DNA from: Methanoculleus sp.
Lineage (GTDB): Archaea; Halobacteriota; Methanomicrobia; Methanomicrobiales; Methanoculleaceae
DNA length: 64,000 nt
Assembly: GCF_020696975.1 (NCBI RefSeq)
Contig: NZ_JAJGBK010000032.1
Coordinates: 62,001 to 126,000 of the forward strand
Direction of reading: 5' to 3'
Position numbers and translations under genes: made by a program. The notes under the pieces were generated by a model. It saw nothing but the letters and a program-made list of their open reading frames with translations, did not search any database and had not been told where the DNA came from. Below, in pieces: positions 18,752 through 26,619 of this stretch (position 1 is the stretch's first letter; each line of letters begins with the position of its first letter).

Positions 18752-19280
18752 TTTCCACTTGATAGCGATAATTCTGACTTACCGTGTACCCTGCTCCAAG
18801 GAGAGCGACGATAATTTGTGCAGTGATGAGTGAAAAGATAAACGAAAGTATTCTTTCACGATGTTGCTCGATAATGTTTCTCCACTCAGTCTGCGGGAAA
18901 TATGATCGAAAACGAATAATACTGGTTTCCGAAGGATTACCATGAATGCGAATGACCAAGAGTGTGGCCATCGTTGTCGAGATAACAAGTAGGGAAGTGA
19001 TGGAATCAAAAGTCACACTTAAGGTTAATAAAATCACGATATACGACACCATCAGAGGAATAGACAGTAGGAAATAAATTGTCGCAACAAATCTAACCTT
19101 CCGTTTCAAACTTTCGTAGTTCTGCCTATGATATATGCCCAATAGTGATATCTGCGCCGATAACCATGGCATAACAAAGTATAGCGTTAAGCCAAAGAAA
19201 ATAATGACTAGACCAGCAATGGCAATTTCAGGGAGTTCGGGATCTGACGGAATCGGCACTTCTGATATATCTAAAGCCAT
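18633..19280 (-). CDS. Hypothetical multi-TM membrane protein
   Basis: 215 aa with ~5 hydrophobic segments; AT-rich DNA; no recognised family. Confidence 0.6.
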   Translation of the reverse strand: MALDISEVPIPSDPELPEIAIAGLVIIFFGLTLYFVMPWLSAQISLLGIYHRQNYESLKRKVRFVATIYFLLSIPLMVSYIVILLTLSVTFDSITSLLVISTTMATLLVIRIHGNPSETSIIRFRSYFPQTEWRNIIEQHRERILSFIFSLITAQIIVALLGAGYTVSQNYRYQVEIETTTILVFGFLYVMGLFLTTLIGEYYLSINPPVHQVGR

Positions 19281-19288
19281 TCTATCGC

Positions 19289-19480
19289 TCAGGATACCAT
19301 TTTGGAATCCAATTTCATTTGCTTATCTTTCCGCCGATTTATGACTATATTAAATATTACAAACAAATACATAAGAGATAGGCCGATAATGATGTAACTC
19401 TGTAACACAGCCCAGACGCTGGCAGTCCCTAAAAGGAGAGAGCCTATAAACTGTATCACCGAAAAAACATTTTGAGGCAT
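19289..19480 (-). CDS. Hypothetical small membrane protein
   Basis: 63 aa with two hydrophobic segments, same strand and AT-rich segment as 18633..19280. Confidence 0.4.
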   Translation of the reverse strand: MPQNVFSVIQFIGSLLLGTASVWAVLQSYIIIGLSLMYLFVIFNIVINRRKDKQMKLDSKMVS

Positions 19481-19879
19481 CCCTTCGCACCCACCTTCCC
19501 GCTCTTACCCTCTCAAAGATACAAACTATCTACAGATATATAAGATCGCCTATATTCAGTGATAAGGGTGCCTGTACCCCATGATTTTACAAGGCTATAA
19601 CCTGAATCTGAAATTCAGACTTCTCTACATCTCTCACAATGCCTGAATTTCCTTTCATAGGCGACAGCGATAGGGGTATCATCTGCACATCCCCTTTCAA
19701 TAAACTGACAGCGAGGTGATTCCGCTTGCGCGCTTCCAGCAGAAAGACAAAAAATTCAAAGAACCGACCATAACCGATTGGATAGAAAATGTACGTAAGC
19801 CCTACTTAAGGAAAATAGAATCGTGTGCATCGACGCTCCCAGAAGAAGCATTAACTCCCCGGCAAACCCACTTCTTTTC

Positions 19880-20827
19880 ATGGATCCGTACGAACTGGTG
19901 ACGAGGAATACCGTAGAGGTCGTCACCGACGAGGAACTGCGCGCGCTCATCGACCGTCCGGTCAAGCGGGTCTACACCGGCTACGAGCCGAGCGGAGAGA
20001 TCCACCTCGGGCACATGGTGACGGTGAACAAGCTGATGGACCTACAGCAGGCAGGGTTCGAGGTGACCGTGCTCATCGCCGATCTCCACGCCTTCTTGAA
20101 CCGCAAGGGCACCATGGAGGAGATCCGGGAGATCGCCGAGTACAACCGCCTCTGCTTTGAGGGGCTCGGCCTCCGGGGCGCAAAGTATGTCCTCGGGTCG
20201 GATGTGCAGCTCACGCCGGAGTACGAACTCTCGGTCCTGAAACTCTCCCAGGCAATCACCCTCAACCGGGCGAAGAGGAGCATGGACGAGGTCGGACGGC
20301 AGATGGAGAACCCGACGGTCTCGCAGATGGTCTATCCGATCATGCAGATGGTCGATATCGCGACACTCGAAGTGGACGCCGCCGTCGGCGGGATCGACCA
20401 GCGAAAGATTCACATGCTCGCACGGGAACACCTCCCCTCGATCGGGTATCCGGCGCCGGTCTGCATCCACACGCCGATCATCAACGGCCTCGACGGGAAG
20501 AAGATGTCGTCCTCGGCCGGAAACGTCATATCGGTCGCCGACTCCGAAGAGGATATCAAACAGAAGATGAAGAAGGCGTTCTGCCCGCCCGAGGTAGAAA
20601 ACAACCCGGTGCTCGAGATCCTGCACTACCACGTCTTCCCCCGGACCGGGACGGTCACCATCCGCCGGCCCGCGAAGTTCGGCGGGGACCGGGAGTTTGC
20701 GACCTACGAGGACCTCGAGCGGGCTTACGCCGCCGGCGAGGTCCATCCCCTGGACCTGAAGACGGCCGCCGCCGCCCACCTCATCGATATCCTCGCCCCC
20801 GTACACGACTACGTCTGCAGCAGGTGA
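19880..20827 (+). CDS. tyrS: Tyrosyl-tRNA synthetase
   Basis: YTGYEPSGEIHLGHMVTVNKLMDLQQAGFEV (HIGH-like HLGH) and GKKMSSSAGNVI (KMSKS-like). Confidence 0.95.
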   Translation: MDPYELVTRNTVEVVTDEELRALIDRPVKRVYTGYEPSGEIHLGHMVTVNKLMDLQQAGFEVTVLIADLHAFLNRKGTMEEIREIAEYNRLCFEGLGLRGAKYVLGSDVQLTPEYELSVLKLSQAITLNRAKRSMDEVGRQMENPTVSQMVYPIMQMVDIATLEVDAAVGGIDQRKIHMLAREHLPSIGYPAPVCIHTPIINGLDGKKMSSSAGNVISVADSEEDIKQKMKKAFCPPEVENNPVLEILHYHVFPRTGTVTIRRPAKFGGDREFATYEDLERAYAAGEVHPLDLKTAAAAHLIDILAPVHDYVCSR

Positions 20828-20834
20828 TCCGGCC

Positions 20835-21629
20835 GTGAGCCGCGAAGAAGAGCACGAACGATTCGACCGCGAGATCGAGGCGATGGGCGTCAGGATAAAA
20901 GACGCCAATACGGTGAAGGTACGCGACGATGTCTTTGACGAGGTCACCCTGATGGCCCTCTACAAGCTCGTCCACAAGAAACTCCTCTCCGTCATCGGCG
21001 GCCCGATCAGCACGGGAAAAGAGGCGAACGTCTTCTACGGCGAGCGCGACGGGCAGGGGGTCGCGATCAAGATCTACCGTATCCAGACCGCGAACTTCAA
21101 GGCGATGACCGAGTATCTCGCGGGTGACCGCCGGTTCTCGAGTGTCCGCGGGACGCGCAAGGGCCTCATCTTCGCCTGGACAAAAAAGGAGTACAGCAAC
21201 CTCGCCCGGGCGCACGATGCGGGGATCCCGGTCCCCGAACCCCTTGCGTTCGATCGAAACATCCTCTTAATGGGGTTCCTCGGGCGTGACGAGGTGCCGT
21301 ATCCCCAGCTCCGGAACGCCGATATCGAGGATTACGGGGCGGTATACCGGGATATCCTCGGTTACATCCAGCGGCTCTACCAGGAGGCGCGTCTGGTCCA
21401 TGCCGATCTCTCCGAATACAATATCCTCTATCACGAGAAACCCTACCTGATCGATATGGGACAGGCGGTCACCCTGGATCACCCGCGGGCGCCCGCGTTT
21501 CTGGTCCGGGATATAAAGAACCTCAATCGATATTTCTCCCGCTACTGTGATGTGCCGGACGAGCAGGAGATCATCAGCGCAATCACCGGCACCGAACGCC
21601 GGCAGCCCGCACAACCGGGAGAAGGGTGA
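20835..21629 (+). CDS. RIO1-type serine protein kinase
   Basis: ISTGKEANVFYG; LVHADLSEYNILYHEKPYLIDMGQAV. Confidence 0.92.
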   Translation: MSREEEHERFDREIEAMGVRIKDANTVKVRDDVFDEVTLMALYKLVHKKLLSVIGGPISTGKEANVFYGERDGQGVAIKIYRIQTANFKAMTEYLAGDRRFSSVRGTRKGLIFAWTKKEYSNLARAHDAGIPVPEPLAFDRNILLMGFLGRDEVPYPQLRNADIEDYGAVYRDILGYIQRLYQEARLVHADLSEYNILYHEKPYLIDMGQAVTLDHPRAPAFLVRDIKNLNRYFSRYCDVPDEQEIISAITGTERRQPAQPGEG

Positions 21630-21633
21630 GATC

Positions 21634-22176
21634 ATGACCACACAGGAGATGAAAGTTTCAGCCGCAAGGATCGGTGTACTCATCGGCAAGAGCGGGTCGA
21701 CAAAACGCGAGATCGAAGAGAAGACCGGGATAGCCCTCCAGATCGACAGCGAGGAGGGGATGGTGACGATCGAGGGGGAGGATCCCGTCAGCGTCATGAC
21801 GGCGACGAACGTCGTCTCCGCGATCAACCGGGGATTCTCGCCGGAGCGTGCGTTCCGGCTCCTTGAAGACGAGGATATGATGCTCGATGTCCTCGACCTC
21901 GCGGAACTCTCAGGGACGACCCGGCAGCTCGAGCGGCTCCGCGGCCGGATCATCGGGAAGGCGGGGACGTCCCGCGCCCAGATCGAGGATATGACCAGCA
22001 CGGAGATCTCGGTCCAGGGCAAGACCGTCGCGATCATCGGTCTTCCCGACCAGGCCGAGACCGCGAGGAAGGCGATCGAGATGCTGATCCAGGGCGTGCC
22101 CCACGAACACGTCTATGGGTTCCTCGACCGGAAGAAGAAGGAAGCAAAACAGGCGATGCTGGAGTACTATTCGTGA
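21634..22176 (+). CDS. KH-domain RNA-processing protein (Pno1/Dim2-like)
   Basis: IGVLIGKSGSTKREIEEKTGIALQIDSEEGMVTI and GRIIGKAGTSRAQIEDMTSTEISVQGKTVAIIG. Confidence 0.9.
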   Translation: MTTQEMKVSAARIGVLIGKSGSTKREIEEKTGIALQIDSEEGMVTIEGEDPVSVMTATNVVSAINRGFSPERAFRLLEDEDMMLDVLDLAELSGTTRQLERLRGRIIGKAGTSRAQIEDMTSTEISVQGKTVAIIGLPDQAETARKAIEMLIQGVPHEHVYGFLDRKKKEAKQAMLEYYS

Positions 22177-22235
22177 TGCGGCCGGGGCCATGCGACCCCG
22201 CCCATGGCCATAACAATACGTGCAGTCTGCAGTCT

Positions 22236-22254
22236 GCAGTGGAAACGAAGGGGT
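22236..22254 (+). promoter_or_regulatory. ORB-like element a (mini-ORB) immediately upstream of hel308
   Basis: GCAGTGGAAACGAAGGGGT matches the archaeal mini-ORB TGGAAACnAAGGGGT core; preceded by TGCAGTC x2. Confidence 0.55.
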
Positions 22255-22258
22255 ATAC

Positions 22259-24397
22259 ATGGAGATAGCGGGTCTCCCCATCCCGGCGGATCTTGTCGCC
22301 GGCTACGCCCGGTGCGGGATCACCGAACTCTACCCGCCGCAGGCCGCCTGCGTCGAGGCGGGGCTTTTCTCGGGGAAGAACCTCCTCATCTCCATCCCGA
22401 CGGCGAGCGGCAAGACCCTGGTCGCCGAGATGGCGATGCACCACCAGGTGGCGAGCGGGGGCAAGTGCCTCTACATCGTTCCTCTCCGGGCGCTCGCGAG
22501 CGAGAAGTTCGAGGAGTTCTCAGGAAAGGGGCTCCGGATCGGGATCGCCACCGGCGACTTCGACCGCAGGGACGACTATCTCGGGCGAAACGATATCATC
22601 GTCGCAACGAGCGAGAAGGTGGACTCGCTCCTGCGGAACCGGACGCCGTGGCTTACCGATATCAGCCTGCTCGTCGTGGACGAGGCCCACCTCATCGACG
22701 ATCCCTCCCGGGGGGCGACGCTTGAGATGGTGATCGCGAAACTCCGGCACAGGAACCCGGGCATGCAGATCATCGCCCTCTCGGCGACGATCGGGAACCC
22801 TGCCGACCTTGCCGGGTGGCTGGACGCCGCGCTCGTCGAGAGCGACTGGCGGCCGGTCGACCTCCGGGAAGGCGTCTTCTTTGAGGACGCCATCCGGTTC
22901 GCCGAGAGCACCCGGGAGGTCGAGCGCAAAAGCAAGTACGAGGACCTGGACCTCGTCCTCGATACGGTCGCGGAGGGCGGGCAGTGCCTGGTCTTCGTGA
23001 GTTCAAGGAAGAACGCCGAAGCGTTCGCGAAACGCGCGGCTTCAGGCCTGAAACTCGGAAATCCCGTCCTCGCCGGCTACGCCGACAGAATCCGCTCGAA
23101 CGCCGCGACTGATATGGGAAAGACCCTTGCCGCCTGCGTCGCGCAGGGCGCGGCCTTCCACCACGCGGGGCTCTCGCGGGAGGAGCGGCAGATCGTTGAG
23201 GCGGGGTTCCGGGAGGGAGAGATCAAGACGATCGCCTCGACCCCGACCCTCGCGGCCGGCTTGAACCTCCCCGCCCGGCGGGTGATCGTCCGCGACTACC
23301 TCCGGTTCAGCGCCGGGGAGGGGATGCTCCCGATCCCGGTCCGGGAGTACCGGCAGATGGCCGGCCGGGCCGGGCGGCCGCACCTCGACCCCTACGGCGA
23401 GGCGGTCCTGATCGCGAAGTCCGAGGAGATGGTCGAGGAGCTCTTCGCCTGCTACATCGAGGCGGACGCCGAGGATGTCCGGAGCCGGTGCGCCGACGAG
23501 GCGGTCCTCTGCACTCACATCCTCTCCCTCATCGCGACCGGTTTTGCCCGGGAGCGCGACGAGGTGCTCGGGTTCATGGACGGGACGTTCTATGCCCACC
23601 AGGGCGAGAGCCCGCGGGCGCTCTCGCGGGCGGTCCACCGGGCGCTTGAGTTCCTGCGCGAAGCGGAGATGATCACCGAGGTGGGGGAGTGGCTCGAGCC
23701 GACGGAGTACGGGTCGCTCGTCTCCCGGCTCTACATCGATCCGAGGAGCGCCGAGGTGATCGTGACGGCGATGACGGGCCAGAAGGACTACACCGATATC
23801 GGCCTGCTGCACCTCCTTTGCTCGACACCCGATATGCCGACGCTCTTTGTGCGGCGGGACGACATCTATCTCCTCGACCGGTTCCTGGCCGACCACCGCG
23901 ACGACCTCTGGATGGAGATCCCCTGGGACGCGGGCGAGGGGTTCGACCGGAGCCTCAAGACCGCGCTCCTCCTGGCCGACTGGGCAAACGAGGTCGCTGA
24001 GGACGAGATCTGCCGGCGTTACAACGTCGGCCCCGGGGACGTCTACGGTATGGTGGAGAGCGTTGCCTGGCTGGTCCACGCGAGCCGCCACCTTGCCGGG
24101 CTCTTTGCCCCGCACCTCGCGGGCCCCATCGAAGAGATGGAGCTCCGGACCAAGCACGGTATCAAGAAGGAACTCCTGCCCCTCATCAGGCTCCGCGGGA
24201 TCGGGCGCGTCCGGGCGCGCCGGCTCTTTGACAACAACCTTGGATCCATCGAGGCGCTCCGCGCGGCCGGACCGGAGAAGGTCGGGAGAGTCCTCGGGCA
24301 GGGGATTGCCGCCCGGATATTCGAGCAGCTCGAGGGGGCGCGGGAGGAGATCGGGGAGGTCTCTCTGGAGCAGTCGACCCTCTCCCGGTTCGGGTGA
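22259..24397 (+). CDS. hel308: ATP-dependent DNA helicase Hel308
   Basis: [65 protein letters not shown]-terminal [36 protein letters not shown]. Confidence 0.95.
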   Translation: MEIAGLPIPADLVAGYARCGITELYPPQAACVEAGLFSGKNLLISIPTASGKTLVAEMAMHHQVASGGKCLYIVPLRALASEKFEEFSGKGLRIGIATGDFDRRDDYLGRNDIIVATSEKVDSLLRNRTPWLTDISLLVVDEAHLIDDPSRGATLEMVIAKLRHRNPGMQIIALSATIGNPADLAGWLDAALVESDWRPVDLREGVFFEDAIRFAESTREVERKSKYEDLDLVLDTVAEGGQCLVFVSSRKNAEAFAKRAASGLKLGNPVLAGYADRIRSNAATDMGKTLAACVAQGAAFHHAGLSREERQIVEAGFREGEIKTIASTPTLAAGLNLPARRVIVRDYLRFSAGEGMLPIPVREYRQMAGRAGRPHLDPYGEAVLIAKSEEMVEELFACYIEADAEDVRSRCADEAVLCTHILSLIATGFARERDEVLGFMDGTFYAHQGESPRALSRAVHRALEFLREAEMITEVGEWLEPTEYGSLVSRLYIDPRSAEVIVTAMTGQKDYTDIGLLHLLCSTPDMPTLFVRRDDIYLLDRFLADHRDDLWMEIPWDAGEGFDRSLKTALLLADWANEVAEDEICRRYNVGPGDVYGMVESVAWLVHASRHLAGLFAPHLAGPIEEMELRTKHGIKKELLPLIRLRGIGRVRARRLFDNNLGSIEALRAAGPEKVGRVLGQGIAARIFEQLEGAREEIGEVSLEQSTLSRFG

Positions 24398-24404
24398 ATA
24401 AGAT

Positions 24405-24920
24405 ATGACAAAACCAGCGTGCGATATCTACCCGGCGGTCTTCACCGTCGATGACAAGATGAGGTTCTTAAACGAGATCCGCACGATCGCCGATGCGTGC
24501 GATACCCATATCATCCTCTTTGACGCCGACCGCCTGGCCGGGCGCGATCACGTGGAGGCGGCGCTCCGGCACGCCTGGCGGTCGTGGACCGGCGGTGAGC
24601 CGATAGCAAACTCGTTCGAGATGGAGGCGCTCCTCTACGCCGCGGGAACCCGGCAGTGCCAGGTGGCCTCGGCCTTCGGGGTCCACCCGGGGGAGAACCA
24701 CTCCTACATCGCCGTCTGCCCCCCGGCGCCGGGGGTCCGCGACCGGCTTGCCGGTCTTGTCCGGTTCGCCGACGGGGACTGGGATGGGATCGAGCCCGCA
24801 AAGCGGGCCCTTCTTGCGGACCTCTTTGATATCACGCCGGAAGAGGTCGCGGTCGTCGGCGAGGACAGGTTCCGCGATCTCGTCCTTGAACGGGTGGCGC
24901 TCCTCGACGTCTACCGCTGA
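24405..24920 (+). CDS. cgi121: KEOPS complex subunit Cgi121
   Basis: HIILFDADRLAGRDHVEAALRHAWRSWTGGEPIANSFEMEALLYAAGTRQCQVASAFGVHPGENHSYIAVCP. Confidence 0.85.
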   Translation: MTKPACDIYPAVFTVDDKMRFLNEIRTIADACDTHIILFDADRLAGRDHVEAALRHAWRSWTGGEPIANSFEMEALLYAAGTRQCQVASAFGVHPGENHSYIAVCPPAPGVRDRLAGLVRFADGDWDGIEPAKRALLADLFDITPEEVAVVGEDRFRDLVLERVALLDVYR

Positions 24921-25408
24921 CCCGCGGAGGCGTGGGTGAGGATGTGCCGGATCTCGGGGATGATGATCTTTTTTGCGGCAAGCGTGACCGCCTTCGTCGA
25001 GCCCGGGGTGCAGAAGACCACCCGGCCGCCGGCGACCCCGGCGATCGCCCGGGAGAGGATCGCGGCGGTCCCGATCTCATCGTAACTCTTGAGCCGGAAG
25101 AGTTCTCCGAACCCGTCGATCGTCTTCTCAAGCAGCGGCGCGACCGCCTCGATCGTCACGTCGTCCGGCGTGAGCCCGGTCCCCCCGGTGACGATGACGC
25201 AGGTGGCGCGCGTAAGCGCCGTCCGGACCTCGGCGCGGATCCGCTCGATATCGTCCGGGACGATGGCGTAGTGGGTCACCTCGATACCCGCAGCGGTGAG
25301 GAGGTCGATGAGGGTCTTCCCGCTGGTATCGCTCTCCGGCTTCCGGCTCGAGGAGACGGTGATGACCGCACCCGTCACAGCGAGGGGCTTAAGATGATTG
25401 CTCTCCAT
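24911..25408 (-). CDS. moaB: Molybdenum cofactor biosynthesis protein MoaB/MogA family
   Basis: CVIVTGGTGLTPDDVTIEAVAPLLEKTIDGFGELFRLKSYDEIGTAAILSRAIAGVAGGRVVFCTPGS. Confidence 0.9.
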   Translation of the reverse strand: MESNHLKPLAVTGAVITVSSSRKPESDTSGKTLIDLLTAAGIEVTHYAIVPDDIERIRAEVRTALTRATCVIVTGGTGLTPDDVTIEAVAPLLEKTIDGFGELFRLKSYDEIGTAAILSRAIAGVAGGRVVFCTPGSTKAVTLAAKKIIIPEIRHILTHASAGQR

Positions 25409-25479
25409 AGGATCTTCCAGTACTCCTGTACCGCGTATTTTACTTCTTTCTATCTCCCGCGAAGCGGGGCGCCATCCCC

Positions 25480-25500
25480 AACCCCTTTGTTTCGACTGGA
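25480..25500 (-). promoter_or_regulatory. ORB element b (left arm of origin)
   Basis: AACCCCTTTGTTTCGACTGGA = reverse complement of TCCAGTCGAAACAAAGGGGTT. Confidence 0.75.
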
Positions 25501-25650
25501 GAGTCAGGGGGGCCCCGGGGGTCGAGGGGGTGGTTGAGGGGGGAGGGGAGGGGAGAGATCCCGGGTTCTTCGGCGGTTAATAGGGTTTATCGTAGTTTTG
25601 CGTAGAGATTCCCGTAAACCGGAGGGGCCAGTCCGGCGGGGGAGGAGAGA

Positions 25651-25850
25651 GGGAGCCGCGGGTTGTTAGTGAGGATCCGGGATGGGAGAGAGGGAGCCGC
25701 GGGTTGTTAGTGAGGATCCGGGATGGGAGAGAGCCGGGATCCCGAGATGACGTTGTGGGTTGTTGATAAAGATCCGGGATGGGAGAGAGCCGGGATCCCG
25801 AGATGACGTTGTGGGTTGTTGATGAGGATCCGGGGTAGGAGAGAACCGTG
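25651..25850. repeat. Degenerate tandem repeats in origin region
   Basis: GGGAGCCGCGGGTTGTTAGTGAGGATCCGGGATGGGAGAGA twice at 41-bp period (25651, 25692), then GAGCCGGGATCCCGAGATGACGTTGTGGGTTGTTGAT twice at 56-bp period (25731, 25787). Confidence 0.85.
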
Positions 25851-26372
25851 ACCGGGGAATGTCGATGAGGATCTGGGGGTGGGAAGATAAGCACTGGAGG
25901 CTACCGATGAGGAGCCGGGCGGGAAGAGGAGGAGCATTCGAGGTTGTCAGTGAGGAGCCAGGGAGGAGGGAGTTCAACCCGATAGCGGTTTGATCGTCCC
26001 CTGACTCTGATTGATCCAGGATCCTTTCGCACCGTTCCCGGGTTTCCTCTTTATTTCCAGCTTTGTATCTTCCTGTTCCTGGTTCTCGTCTCACTACTTT
26101 GGGTTTCTCTTGCCCCCTGCTTCCCGTTCTCCTCTCCTGACTTCCAGCTTCTCGTGCTCCCGGACCTTTTCTCTCTGTCCCTGGTTCTCCTCTTACTGTT
26201 TCAGGTTTTCTCTTTCTGCGCTATTCCTTTTTGTTGTTCCAGTCCTTTTTCCCTGTATTTTTTTTCTTCTCTTCATTTTTTGCTCTTCTTCTTGTACTCT
26301 GTACTGTACCGGTAAAACTTTATATCTTGAGTTTCAGAGGTACACATGACTATCATCATCACTTTTGATTGT

Positions 26373-26394
26373 ATGATACAACCTGGTGTATCAT
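26373..26394. repeat. Inverted repeat ATGATACA-N6-TGTATCAT beside ORB c
   Basis: Perfect 8-bp arms; TATCATCATCAC also occurs as a direct repeat at 26351-26362 and 26389-26400. Confidence 0.7.
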
Positions 26395-26401
26395 CATCAC
26401 G

Positions 26402-26422
26402 TTCCAGTCGAAACAAAGGGGT
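26402..26422 (+). promoter_or_regulatory. ORB element c
   Basis: TTCCAGTCGAAACAAAGGGGT; its 20-bp core TCCAGTCGAAACAAAGGGGT is an exact inverted match to ORB b. Confidence 0.75.
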
Positions 26423-26520
26423 CGGGGCGATCCCGGGATCCCTCCTCCCGGACATCTCCCGGTATCATCCTCCTCACCCGGAGTTCGCCGGGATTCTCCT
26501 GCCAGCCCCTCCCTTTCGAG

Positions 26521-26542
26521 TTCCACTGGAAACGAAGGGGTT
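26521..26542 (+). promoter_or_regulatory. ORB element d
   Basis: TTCCACTGGAAACGAAGGGGTT, ~78 bp upstream of the orc1/cdc6 start. Confidence 0.8.
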
Positions 26543-26619
26543 ATCAGTCACGAAAACGATCATATTAAGGGTCCCTGACACGAAAATCTCCTGTCCGGGT
26601 AACCCCCTCCGGTGACACC

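Larger units (their letters stand above)
25480..26542. other. Candidate chromosomal replication origin (oriC) upstream of orc1/cdc6
   Basis: Non-coding; flanked by inverted ORBs b and c plus extra ORB d; contains tandem repeats, purine/pyrimidine strand switch, T-rich tract and an inverted repeat; adjoins orc1/cdc6. Confidence 0.75.

Noticed and set aside
25651-25850. Possible CRISPR array
   Set aside because: Adjacent purine-rich tandem units without unique regularly sized spacers, and no cas genes in the window.
25577-26349. ORFs in the origin segment (e.g. 25577..25894 -, 25666..26094 -, 26011..26349 +)
   Set aside because: Translations are low-complexity products of tandem repeats and the polypyrimidine tract, in overlapping frames, with no domain-like features.
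25480-26422. Interpretation of inverted ORBs b/c as terminal inverted repeats of a MITE or insertion element
   Set aside because: No transposase and no target-site duplication seen. The same motif occurs singly (a, d) and matches the archaeal ORB consensus beside orc1/cdc6, so an origin explanation is better.
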